From Bacteroidales bacterium UBA6360 (lineage in GTDB: Bacteria; Bacteroidota; Bacteroidia; Bacteroidales; UBA932): DNA of 25,404 nucleotides. Location: positions 2,949 to 28,352 of the forward strand of contig DJRM01000126.1 of assembly GCA_002440085.1 (NCBI GenBank). The letters are read 5' to 3'. A model generated the notes under the pieces. The model saw only the letters and a list, made by a program, of their open reading frames with translations. It ran no database searches and was not told where the DNA came from. Below, in pieces: positions 7,215-15,595 of this stretch (position 1 is the first letter of the stretch; every line of letters starts with the position of its first letter). Made by a program: the position numbers and the translations under genes.

Positions 7215-8906
7215 ATGAAAAAGTATTGTCTTATTGTTCCCGTCATTCTCGCGTTCGTGCTCCGGTCCTGCACGGCCGACAAGCTGGAACAGCAGGTCTC
7301 GTCTCTGGAAGGGCGTATTGCCGCTCTGGAGGGTGTATATGGCGAAATCAACGGCAACGCCACCGCCCTTAACGCTCTCTATCGTGAGAACCTGCTTATA
7401 ATCAAGTATGACGAGAGGACTGAAAATGGGAAACCGGTCGGCTATGACCTTAAACTCTCGGACGGAACAACGCTCCACATCACCTACGGAAAGGAGATGG
7501 AGGGTCTTGCGCCCATAGTCGGAGTCAATGACATGGGCAAATGGGCGGTGTCGACGGACGGCGGCGAGACCTTTGTCGAAATCGGCGGTGCCGCGAGCCC
7601 GTGGAGCGAGGACGGAAAGTCCCCGATTGTGAGCATCGACAAATATGGCTTCTGGCAGATTTCCCTCGATTCCGGAAAGACCTGGGAGAGAGTGACCGGC
7701 GCGAACGGGGACCCGATAAGCGCCGTTGACGGGAAGTCTATGGTGCCTTCGTCATATTGCTTCTTCGACAGGGTCGCCTACAACAAGGAAACGGGCGACA
7801 TGGACTTTTCGCTTGTGACGGGAAAGTCATTTTCTGTTCCTGTGACGGCGGAAGCCTCCATAAAACTGGAATATTACGATGAAAAAGAGGGCGCATGGGT
7901 GTATGGTAACCGTCTTAATGAATTTCCTGCCGAAATCAGCGGAATCAGCGACATGACCTTCCTCAATGTCCCGGACGGCTGGAACCTGTGGATGGAAAAT
8001 GACAAGCTGGTCGTCGAGGCTCCTCAGGACGGAGTCACGGGCGACTATACGGTCAATGTCATCGCCTCGACATATTCCGCCGAGGCCAAGACGTTCAGTT
8101 TCAGATTCAGGTATGAAGAGGGTCTTATCCTCTACGACGACTTCCTCGGCGACGACATCGACTACCGCTGGTGGCTGCGCTACAAGAGCGGCACGGTGAC
8201 TTCCGAGTGGGATACCTATCAGAAGGGAGATCCGGAAGAATCGGTCATTGAGGACGGCTTGCTGAAGCTCTATGCCCATGTTGAAGGCGATTCCTACAAG
8301 ACGGGAGCCATCTGGACAAAGAACAAGCTGACCTATAAGCCGCCTTTCCGGCTTGACTGCAGGGCTCGTTTCACGCAGATGGGAACTGGAATCTGGTATG
8401 CGATCTGGGTGTGTCCCGATGCCGGCTATATGCATGGTGAGATTGACGTCTGCGAGAAGCTGAACTTCGGCACCACGACTTACCACACCTGTCACACCTT
8501 GTACACTTTGAACACCGCAGCTGAAAATCAGAAGAAGGAGACATATGTAAACGAGGCGGGTGAGACGGTGCCTAACTGGCATCAGGGCATAGCTCAGGAC
8601 GCAATGCAGCCGGGAATGTTCAATGTCTTCTCAGTAGAGGTCACTGACGAGCAGATTGTGTGGCTGGTCAATGATGTCCCTGTTCACACCTATAAGCACA
8701 TCCCTCATTCCGTAGAAGACCCGCTCTATTCGCAGCTCAAGCCGCAGGAGCAGGAGTACTACCTCCTGAACTGGACCTATATGGAGCAGGATTACAACAC
8801 GCTTCTTAATGTGGCTGTCGGAGGGCAGTTTGTCGGCGGTGTAATCAAAAGGGAGGAATTCCCGGGACAGTTCGACATTGATTGGGTGAAAGTAAAACAG
8901 TTATAA
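7215..8906 (+). CDS. DUF4988-GH16 endo-glycosidase lipoprotein (copy A)
   Basis: 563 residues. The signal ends RSC (Cys19), and a coiled coil follows (LEQQVSSLEGRIAALE), which marks DUF4988. Two beta modules with a DxGxWxxSxDGG core follow (IVGVNDMGKWAVSTDGG, IVSIDKYGFWQISLDSG). A P-x-GW module lies around 225-305 (W256). The GH16 jelly-roll starts at LILYDDFLGDDID. The catalytic motif is GEIDVCE, with E409 as nucleophile, D411 as helper and E414 as acid/base: the ExDxxE (beta-bulge) form seen in laminarinase, agarase and carrageenase branches rather than ExDxE. The C-terminus FDIDWVKVKQL is typical of GH16. The reaction would be retaining endo-hydrolysis of beta-1,3 or beta-1,4 links; some Bacteroides PUL GH16 enzymes cut mucin O-glycans. 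It pairs with the beta-helix gene 11 bases downstream. Confidence 0.88.
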   Translation: MKKYCLIVPVILAFVLRSCTADKLEQQVSSLEGRIAALEGVYGEINGNATALNALYRENLLIIKYDERTENGKPVGYDLKLSDGTTLHITYGKEMEGLAPIVGVNDMGKWAVSTDGGETFVEIGGAASPWSEDGKSPIVSIDKYGFWQISLDSGKTWERVTGANGDPISAVDGKSMVPSSYCFFDRVAYNKETGDMDFSLVTGKSFSVPVTAEASIKLEYYDEKEGAWVYGNRLNEFPAEISGISDMTFLNVPDGWNLWMENDKLVVEAPQDGVTGDYTVNVIASTYSAEAKTFSFRFRYEEGLILYDDFLGDDIDYRWWLRYKSGTVTSEWDTYQKGDPEESVIEDGLLKLYAHVEGDSYKTGAIWTKNKLTYKPPFRLDCRARFTQMGTGIWYAIWVCPDAGYMHGEIDVCEKLNFGTTTYHTCHTLYTLNTAAENQKKETYVNEAGETVPNWHQGIAQDAMQPGMFNVFSVEVTDEQIVWLVNDVPVHTYKHIPHSVEDPLYSQLKPQEQEYYLLNWTYMEQDYNTLLNVAVGGQFVGGVIKREEFPGQFDIDWVKVKQL

Positions 8907-8917
8907 CACTAAAATAA

Positions 8918-11245
8918 ATGAAAACTTACAGCAGATTATTTACTGCCGCCGCAGCGTCTCTGACGGCGGTTCTGATAGCGTTCTCATGCTCCGACCTCGA
9001 CGGTCTTCAGGAAAGGGTGGACCGTATAGAAAACAGGGTCGCCTCATTGGAAAAGGTCTCCGAGGCTTTGAACGGCAACATTCAGGCGCTTCAGGCCATT
9101 GCATCCGGACAGGCAATCAACAATGTTGAGGAAAAGGACGGGAGCTACATCCTCACGCTTTCCAACGGCAACGTCATAACGCTTCAGCAGGGAAGCGTCG
9201 GCATGGGAAAGGCTCCGCTTATGTCAATCGACGAGGAGGGCTATTGGATGGTTGACTATCAGGACGGCAAGGGCCCCGTACATATTACCGACGACGAGGG
9301 CGAGAAGATTGTCGCCGTCGGACAGAATGGAATTACCCCGGTGTTCGGCGTGAGCACGGACGGTTACTGGACGGTAAGCTATAATGGGGGGGGCAGCTTC
9401 GCACCGGTTCTTGACGTAAACGGAGAGAAAGTCAAGGCGGTCGCCGGCAGCAGTACGGAAGACTCCTATTTCGCGGGCGTCGAATACACCGACGAGGCGC
9501 TTGTCCTGACGCTTAAGAACGGCGAGCAGTACAAGGTTCCGGTTGTCGGAGGCTTCCTGTGCAAAATCAGCGGGGCTGATGACGAGGTCGTCTTCAGACT
9601 CGGCGAGAAAAAGACTTTCTCAGTTGAGCAGAAGGGCATCGCCACGACAATCATAACCGCCCCTCAGGGCTGGGAGGCATATCTTACCAATACTGTTCTT
9701 TCTGTCCAGGCGCCGGTCGAGGCTGTCACTAAGGCCGTCCTTGCCGACACCCGGACGGATGTCTCTGTTGTTGCCATCTCCGAGGCCGGGCATCTCGCCA
9801 TCGCCAAGGTGCGCGTGAAACTTGACGGCTCGGTGTCAGTGTATGACCCGGCTGCAAACGTCGCTCTTGTAGAGGCCACGGTCAACTCTCTGAAATTCAA
9901 TGTGACGACAGAAAACGCGACATCGTGGTACTGGATGCTCCGCAAGGCCGGTGAGGCCGCTCCGGCCGCTGCGGACCTCATTTCCGAGGGTACGAAGGGA
10001 ACGGATGCCGTTGTAACGGTCGAAGGGCTGATGGGGCAGACGGACTATGTCATGTATGTGCTTCCTTGTGGTGATGTGAACAACGGTCCGATTGCGGCGT
10101 TCAAGGCAACGACCGCGGACTATTCCAGCATGTATGAGGCATGGGAGGCCGGAGCCGAGATTAATATAGGTTCGCAGACCTACAGCAAGGAGAAGAACGG
10201 CAATGCTGTGCTTGTCAAGAATGCTGACAGCCGTGTTTGGGGCGGCTGGTTCAACGATGGCACCTACGGCGCTGTGTTCCTTGACGAAGGCGCAAGCGCA
10301 TTCTTTAATGCCGGTGAAGGCTACAACAAGTCGGTTGTGGTCATCGGCAATGTTCCGGGAACCCGTCCTGTCGTGAAGTTCGCCGGAGCGATTGCAGTCA
10401 GCGGCTCGGACATGGCTCTCAAGAATGTCAGCGTGGAGATGGCCGACGGCATAGGCAGCAACGCCGCCATCAGCAGCAACACCGCGATGGGCAGACTGGT
10501 ATTTGACGACTGCTATGTGGATATGAGATATCCGGTGCTCAAGAGGTTCGATGACAAGGGCACAGGAGTCGGCAAGATGACGGGAATCGAGATTGTTGAC
10601 TGTGACGTCTGCGTGAACTGGGCATCCGACAACATCGCTTTCAACAATCCTGCGCCGTTCTTCCTCAACACCCACGCCGGCGGAGCCGACTGCGGCGATC
10701 TCACGGTAAGGAACAACGTGTTCTGGAGCAAGGGCGACAAGCAGGAGTTCCACATCTGTGCGGGGCCTTGGGTGAAAGACACCAAGTTCAACGATGTGGT
10801 TATTGAAAACAACACGTTCTACAATGTGAACAACGGTGCCGTAGCCACTGTCGGAAGGCAGAGGGCGCTGGTCGTAACCTCGACGGTGAACAGCCTGTCG
10901 CTGAGCGGGAATATCGCCTACGACTCCGCTCCGGATTCAAAGACGGTTTCGACGAGGGGACATTTTACATGGCTTTATGCAAGTCAGATGAAGCTTGATG
11001 ACCTGAAGGCCGTGACGAAATGTTCCACGAGCAATCTGATTGACATCGCCGAGTATTGCTCACTTCTCACGACCAGTGACAACGGCGGAGCCGAATGGAA
11101 CTATGGTCTGACCAGCCTGATAACCTGGGGCGATTCCAACAGGCAGACAATCAAGTCCTGGATTAATCCGTTCAAGTCCGAGAATGCCGAAACGGGTGTC
11201 TTTGAGACAACCGCTGACTACAAGGGCTATGGAGCGCAGCGTTAG
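8918..11245 (+). CDS. DUF4988 lipoprotein with C-terminal beta-helix (copy A)
   Basis: 775 residues. The lipobox is IAFSC (Cys24). A coiled coil (LQERVDRIENRVASLE) follows, then DUF4988-type DGYW modules, a P-x-GW module (W252) and an Ig/Fn3-like domain (about 310-400, with SWYWMLRKAGEAAP). From about 405 the protein becomes a right-handed beta-helix with N- and D-rich turns (LTVRNNVFWS, VVIENNTFYNVNN, SLSGNIAYDS). Blocks shared with copy B include DDCYVD (C532), CDVCVNWASDN (C562, C565) and THAGGADCGD (H586, C592); these are the best ligand or active-site candidates. DUF4988 is known from PL29-type lyases, and beta-helices occur in lyases and in binding proteins, so either role is possible. 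I see no accepted lyase motif. A G8 run at 9386-9393 encodes GGG within a module. Confidence 0.8.
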   Translation: MKTYSRLFTAAAASLTAVLIAFSCSDLDGLQERVDRIENRVASLEKVSEALNGNIQALQAIASGQAINNVEEKDGSYILTLSNGNVITLQQGSVGMGKAPLMSIDEEGYWMVDYQDGKGPVHITDDEGEKIVAVGQNGITPVFGVSTDGYWTVSYNGGGSFAPVLDVNGEKVKAVAGSSTEDSYFAGVEYTDEALVLTLKNGEQYKVPVVGGFLCKISGADDEVVFRLGEKKTFSVEQKGIATTIITAPQGWEAYLTNTVLSVQAPVEAVTKAVLADTRTDVSVVAISEAGHLAIAKVRVKLDGSVSVYDPAANVALVEATVNSLKFNVTTENATSWYWMLRKAGEAAPAAADLISEGTKGTDAVVTVEGLMGQTDYVMYVLPCGDVNNGPIAAFKATTADYSSMYEAWEAGAEINIGSQTYSKEKNGNAVLVKNADSRVWGGWFNDGTYGAVFLDEGASAFFNAGEGYNKSVVVIGNVPGTRPVVKFAGAIAVSGSDMALKNVSVEMADGIGSNAAISSNTAMGRLVFDDCYVDMRYPVLKRFDDKGTGVGKMTGIEIVDCDVCVNWASDNIAFNNPAPFFLNTHAGGADCGDLTVRNNVFWSKGDKQEFHICAGPWVKDTKFNDVVIENNTFYNVNNGAVATVGRQRALVVTSTVNSLSLSGNIAYDSAPDSKTVSTRGHFTWLYASQMKLDDLKAVTKCSTSNLIDIAEYCSLLTTSDNGGAEWNYGLTSLITWGDSNRQTIKSWINPFKSENAETGVFETTADYKGYGAQR
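10133..10190 (+). repeat. 58-base near-identical segment, copy A
   Basis: Bases 10133-10190 match 14486-14543 at 57 of 58 positions by eye (one T/G change). The segment encodes EAWEAGAEI and GSQTYSK at the start of both beta-helix domains. Flanking sequence is far more diverged. Confidence 0.85.
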
Positions 11246-11287
11246 GCGGTCGTGAAAATTAGTGAAATCTGATTAAAATTTCTTGCG

Positions 11288-11437
11288 ATGATTGGGAAAA
11301 CGCAAAAATATGGCTATATGGCGCCGGAAATCGATATTCTGGAGCTTGAACTGACTGGGGGGGGGTTCTGTACCTCACAAGATATAATGAACGAATCCAA
11401 GGAGTCCTATGGCTCTGAACTCTATAACTGGGAATAG
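11288..11437 (+). CDS. 49-residue Bacteroidales-type short peptide
   Basis: An uninterrupted ORF fills the gap between beta-helix A and GH16 B and stops 4 bases before the GH16 B start. The peptide starts MIGKTQKYGYMAPEIDILEL, continues with a GGG-F-C-T-S centre, and ends in an acidic, aromatic tail (SYGSELYNWE). This pattern of a basic start, P-E-I/V-x-x-L-E-L, one Cys and a tail ending in W is one I associate with short uncharacterised Bacteroidales peptides beside surface lipoprotein or fimbrillin-like genes. There is no signal peptide or membrane helix. Position and spacing suggest co-transcription and translational coupling with GH16 B, which itself begins with a fimbrillin-like domain. 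Function unknown. A G9 run lies inside the codons for GGG. Confidence 0.6.
   Translation: MIGKTQKYGYMAPEIDILELELTGGGFCTSQDIMNESKESYGSELYNWE
11357..11365 (+). repeat. G9 homopolymer tract
   Basis: Nine consecutive G lie inside the 49-residue ORF. Gain or loss of one base would put the frame into an early stop. Neither shifted frame runs into GH16 B, so slippage would switch the peptide off rather than make a fusion. A sequencing error in the run length is also possible. Confidence 0.9.
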
Positions 11438-11441
11438 CATT

Positions 11442-13382
11442 ATGACAAAACTTCAACATACCATTTCATTGGTGGCGGTCTTTCTTGCGGCGTCGTGCAC
11501 GCCGCAGGAGATTGCCGGGCCGGACACTGAAGTTCGGGATGAGGGGCGGCTCATTTCCCTCTCAAGGGAAGTCTTCGTGAAGTCAACCCTTGACGGGGAC
11601 GTCGCAAAATGGACTTTCGGAGACGAAGTCGCGGTCTATCAGAACGAGGGAGAGGCTCCCAAGAAATTCATCGCGCGAGAGGACGGCGTGACTGCCGAGT
11701 TCTTGTTGCAGGACGGTGAGACCCCGCTTGAAAGGACGGAAAACTACTACCTTGTCTATCCTTACTCGGCCGTGGGAACGTCGGCGGTGTCTTCGAATGC
11801 CGTTTCTCTGAACATTCCTGCGGAACAGACTGCGGTGAAGGATTCCTTTGACCCCTCCGCCGCTGTGGCTGTGGCTGTCGGCGCCGACTATGACGAAGCC
11901 TTCGTGTTCCGGAACGCTCACACTCTCTTCAAGGTGACGGTGCCAGAAAACTTCGGCGCGGAGATAGCGCAGATTTGCCTTTCGTCCAACACTGAAGGAG
12001 AAAGGATTGCCGGAGAGTGCACGGTGACATTCGATGCGAAGAATCCTGTAATTTCCGCGTCTGAGACGGCTGTCTCAAAGGTTGTCCTGAGCGGGAAAGA
12101 CGGCTCTGTTCTCACTCCGGGTGCGTATTACATCGTGACAGCACCGGTGACTGTCGCCGGAGGAATCTGCGCGGAACTCATCGGAACGGACGGAAGGGTA
12201 TATTTCAAGTACTCCACAAAAGGCAAGGAATTCAAGAGGAACATGATTTATGACCTCGGCGTGACGGTCGAAAAGGCGGGAACGAGCATTGTCCTTGACT
12301 CCAAATACTACACTGAGGGCAGCTCCTATGTCTATGGCGGCCGCGAGAACCGTTTCCCGGCAACCGTCTCGGGAGTTTCCGGAGCCGCGTTCACGAGTCT
12401 TCCAGAGGGGTGGAACGCGCGTCTTGAGAGCGATGCCCTCGTTGTCATCCCCGCGAGCGACTCGGAGGCCGGCATCCATGAGATTCAGATGTTTGCCTAC
12501 GCCGACGGGGCAAAGGCGGACATACATACGTTCAAGTTCCGGTATGACCCGACGCTCATTCTCTACGACGATTTCGACGGCACGGATATAGACGACCGCT
12601 ACTGGAGGCGTTTCGGTGATTATCAGACATCTCTATGGTGCTGGTTCCAGACAGGGGAAGAGGCTCAGTCGCCGGTTGCGGACGGGAAACTCCAGCTCAA
12701 GGCCGTCTATGAGGACGGGACTTACAAGACAGGGGCCGTCACTGGCAAGGGCAAGCTGGACTACGAGACTCCGTTCCGCATTGACTGCCGTGCCGCGATG
12801 AGCCGCAGGGCGACCGGCTTCTGGTGCGCAATCTGGACGGTGCCTACCGTCGGTTACCAGAACGGCGAGATTGACATCATGGAGGCCGGCGACCACTATA
12901 CAGATGCCTCTTTCGCCTCCACTGCCCAATACACCTGTCACAACCCATATACCATTAACACCCCATCGAAACGCTATGACATCTATCGTCCCGGACAGGA
13001 CCAGCCGAACAGTGCGAAGGTGGCGCTTGAAGATCCTTCGGGCTACCATGTCTGGACCGTTGAGGTCACGGACGAGGCTGTCGTATGGTATATTGATGGC
13101 ACTCAAGTGCATAAGTATAGCAATATCCGCCATACCACTGCCGACAATGGTTATAAATATGCGGCGGAGACGGCAACTAACTGGGCTGGAGAAGAAATTT
13201 ACCCTAAGGCCAATTATCTCAAGAACTACACATTCACCGAGAACAACTACTTCGCGATATTCGACATCGCGGTAGGCAGCAGTTTCGTCGGCGGGGAGAA
13301 TGACCCGGCCAATGTGCCTGCTCAGGAGGGCTTCGAGGCACAATTCGATATAGACTGGATTAAAATTTCTAAAATTAAATAG
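11442..13382 (+). CDS. Fimbrillin-like N-domain + GH16 endo-glycosidase lipoprotein (copy B)
   Basis: 646 residues from the ATG at 11442, which gives a compact signal with a lipobox (FLAASC, Cys19). An earlier in-frame ATG at 11409 has AAGGAG four bases before it, adds 11 residues and overlaps the small ORF; it cannot be excluded. Residues ~25-285 look fimbrillin/Mfa-like (KWTFGDEVAVYQ, YYLVYPYSA) and replace the DUF4988 coil of copy A. The P-x-GW module follows (W324), then GH16 from LILYDDFDGTDID. The motif is GEIDIME, with E476 as nucleophile, D478, and E481 as acid/base. The C-terminus FDIDWIKISKIK is normal. Predicted activity is retaining endo-hydrolysis like copy A, perhaps with other specificity. 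Parts near the 3' end (13081-13220) are AT-richer than the rest. Confidence 0.85.
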   Translation: MTKLQHTISLVAVFLAASCTPQEIAGPDTEVRDEGRLISLSREVFVKSTLDGDVAKWTFGDEVAVYQNEGEAPKKFIAREDGVTAEFLLQDGETPLERTENYYLVYPYSAVGTSAVSSNAVSLNIPAEQTAVKDSFDPSAAVAVAVGADYDEAFVFRNAHTLFKVTVPENFGAEIAQICLSSNTEGERIAGECTVTFDAKNPVISASETAVSKVVLSGKDGSVLTPGAYYIVTAPVTVAGGICAELIGTDGRVYFKYSTKGKEFKRNMIYDLGVTVEKAGTSIVLDSKYYTEGSSYVYGGRENRFPATVSGVSGAAFTSLPEGWNARLESDALVVIPASDSEAGIHEIQMFAYADGAKADIHTFKFRYDPTLILYDDFDGTDIDDRYWRRFGDYQTSLWCWFQTGEEAQSPVADGKLQLKAVYEDGTYKTGAVTGKGKLDYETPFRIDCRAAMSRRATGFWCAIWTVPTVGYQNGEIDIMEAGDHYTDASFASTAQYTCHNPYTINTPSKRYDIYRPGQDQPNSAKVALEDPSGYHVWTVEVTDEAVVWYIDGTQVHKYSNIRHTTADNGYKYAAETATNWAGEEIYPKANYLKNYTFTENNYFAIFDIAVGSSFVGGENDPANVPAQEGFEAQFDIDWIKISKIK

Positions 13383-13384
13383 CA

Positions 13385-15586
13385 ATGAAACTGATAAACA
13401 CAATATTTGCGCTGGCTATAGCCTCCGCGTCAATCATCTCTTGTACGCAGACACTCGCGCCGATGGCGGAACCGCATGATTTCTCGGAAGAAACCGCAAG
13501 GCTCAACAATAATGTAGCCGCCGCTCAGGCTCTGGCGCAGGGACAGGTCATCAACTCCGTGATCGTGACGGGCAGCGTGTATGACATCCTGCTTGCAAAC
13601 GGCACGCAGCTCAGGATAGACAACAAGGTTCGCTCGAACGCTCCGTCCGTTGAGTTCAGGGACGGGGAATGGCTGGTCGATGAGACGGTTCTCACCGATG
13701 CGCAGGGCGGGGAAGTCGCTCTGGAGCTTCTTCCTGAGTTTGCCGTTAATGCGGACGGGAAATGGACCGTCAGCGCCGCCGGAAAGGAAACTGTCCTGAA
13801 AAATGCCGCTGCTGCCGGGGAGTCCGACTATTTCGCCGGCATCGAGCGCACAGAGACGGCCTTCAGCGTCACGACAAGGTCGGCGTCCGTTTTTTCGGCT
13901 CCTGTGGCAGCGGGGTTCCTCTTCAAGATTGACGCGACCGGCGTCCAGGACTTCGCGCTCGGCCAGACGCGCAGCTACGGTGTGACCCGCAACGGAATCA
14001 GCGCTGCGACGGTCGTCGCTCCCGAGGGCTGGGAGGTGAAGCTTTCCGAGGCGCAGATCAGCGTCACGGCTCCTCACTCTCCTGTGACCAAGTCGGTCGT
14101 CGCCGATTCCAAGACGGACATTTCCGTGATAGCTGTTTCAACAGCGGGCTATGTGACCATAGCCAAGATTGTGACGTCGCTCGACGAGACCGCAAGCGCG
14201 ACCGACCCGTTGGCAACTCTCGCGATGGGCGAGGTAAAGGCCTTCGAGGCCGAGGTCAATGTAAGCTTGCAGAACCAGAGCGCATGGTACTGGATGCTTA
14301 AGAAAGCGTCCGAGGCCGCTCCTTCGGCGGATGAAATCAAGGCTGCAAATGTCGGTTCCGACACTAAGCTGAAGCTTACGACCGAGCCGGAGACGGACTA
14401 CACTCTCTATGTCCTTCCTGTCGGAGAGTCCAAGGACGGCGGAATCGCCAAGATTTCCTTCACTACAACTGCCGTGACCTCATACTATGAGGCATGGGAG
14501 GCCGGAGCCGAGATTAAGATAGGTTCGCAGACCTACAGCAAGGCCAAGAATGGCAAGGCTATGCTTGTGGGAACTGATTCGGATGTGACAATATGGGGAG
14601 ACTGGGTTAATAATGGAAATTATGGCGCATTCTTTTTAGCAGAGGGAGCGAGCGCAAAATTCCATAATGCCGGTTACCAGAAACCGATAATCGTCATCGG
14701 CAATGTTCCCGGAACTCGTCCGAACTTGAATCTCACAACTAGTTTGTCCGTTTCGGGAGCTGATTCTGATGTCGCATTTAAGAATGTTAAAATCGGGATG
14801 GCAGACAAAATGAACTTGTTCGTCTCCAATAATGCGGAGATGGGCAGAATGATATTGGAGGACTGCTATGTTGACTTGAAATATCCTATGCTTCAGAGAT
14901 TCAACGCTTCAGGAAACACCGGCAATATGGCAGGAGTTGAGGTTCTTGACTGCGATGTCTGTGTGAACTGGGCTTCGGACAATGTCTCCCTGCCATTCTT
15001 TGTAAGCACGCATGCGGGCGGGGCGGACTGCGGAGACATCACGATTAAAAACAATGTATTCTGGAGTCCTGACGGCAAGAAAGAGTTCCATCTGTTTGCG
15101 AGTCAGTATGGTGGCAAATATACCAAGTTTAACGACATATCAGTCGCGAATAATACATTCTATAATGTGAACAACGGTCAGGTGAATACCGTAGGAAGAT
15201 CAAAGGCTATGATTGTAGCTTCTTCCATCAGCAGCATCTCTTTAAGCGGCAACATCGCATACGACACTAATCCGGACTCCAAGTCTGTCTCAACGAAACC
15301 GCACTTGACGTGGCTGGCTGTACAGAACAGCGAAATGACGACAAGTGCAGCTGCGGCTGTGATGACCTGCGCCGTAAGTAATCTTGTGAACATAGCTGAA
15401 CTTTGCACTATTACGGATGGTGTCACTTCTGAATGGAACAATGGTATGACTAACCTGATAACATGGGTGTCAGGAGGCTATTCGGAGATTGCGTCCTGGA
15501 AAAACCCGTTCGCTGTCGAGAATGTAGAGAACGGCTACTTCGTGACTACTGATGAATACAAGGACTACGGCGCACAGAGAAAATAA
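13385..15586 (+). CDS. Lipoprotein with C-terminal beta-helix (copy B)
   Basis: A 733-residue paralogue of the gene at 8918, starting 2 bases after GH16 B. The lipobox is ASIISC (Cys20). The DUF4988-like part is reduced: the coil is short (ETARLNNNVAAAQAL) and only one degenerate module (NADGKWTVS) remains. The P-x-GW module (W216), the Ig/Fn3-like domain (AWYWMLKKASEAAP) and the beta-helix (from about 370) are all kept. Conserved blocks are EDCYVD (C494), CDVCVNWASDN (C523, C526) and THAGGADCGD (H543, C549). Both copies end YGAQR. By eye the C-terminal domains agree at more than half of positions and the N-terminal parts at less. GC falls sharply after about 14544 (40-45% in sampled lines against 67% in 13921-13980), which suggests a mosaic gene. 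Enzyme or glycan-binding protein: undecided. Confidence 0.8.
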   Translation: MKLINTIFALAIASASIISCTQTLAPMAEPHDFSEETARLNNNVAAAQALAQGQVINSVIVTGSVYDILLANGTQLRIDNKVRSNAPSVEFRDGEWLVDETVLTDAQGGEVALELLPEFAVNADGKWTVSAAGKETVLKNAAAAGESDYFAGIERTETAFSVTTRSASVFSAPVAAGFLFKIDATGVQDFALGQTRSYGVTRNGISAATVVAPEGWEVKLSEAQISVTAPHSPVTKSVVADSKTDISVIAVSTAGYVTIAKIVTSLDETASATDPLATLAMGEVKAFEAEVNVSLQNQSAWYWMLKKASEAAPSADEIKAANVGSDTKLKLTTEPETDYTLYVLPVGESKDGGIAKISFTTTAVTSYYEAWEAGAEIKIGSQTYSKAKNGKAMLVGTDSDVTIWGDWVNNGNYGAFFLAEGASAKFHNAGYQKPIIVIGNVPGTRPNLNLTTSLSVSGADSDVAFKNVKIGMADKMNLFVSNNAEMGRMILEDCYVDLKYPMLQRFNASGNTGNMAGVEVLDCDVCVNWASDNVSLPFFVSTHAGGADCGDITIKNNVFWSPDGKKEFHLFASQYGGKYTKFNDISVANNTFYNVNNGQVNTVGRSKAMIVASSISSISLSGNIAYDTNPDSKSVSTKPHLTWLAVQNSEMTTSAAAAVMTCAVSNLVNIAELCTITDGVTSEWNNGMTNLITWVSGGYSEIASWKNPFAVENVENGYFVTTDEYKDYGAQRK
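14486..14543 (+). repeat. 58-base near-identical segment, copy B
   Basis: This is the partner of 10133-10190, with 57 of 58 bases identical. Its right end coincides with the fall in GC inside beta-helix gene B. Confidence 0.85.
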
Positions 15587-15595
15587 CACTACATC

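Noticed and set aside
9836..10753. A 305-codon minus-strand ORF
   Set aside because: It lies wholly inside beta-helix A, has no family-like motifs or signal, and is a typical antisense shadow in GC-rich sequence. The same applies to the 320-codon ORF at 15470-16432 and the 268-codon ORF at 18835-19641.
11288..11442. A frameshift fusion of the 49-residue ORF with GH16 B through the G9 tract
   Set aside because: Both shifted frames hit a stop before the GH16 B start, so slippage cannot join them.
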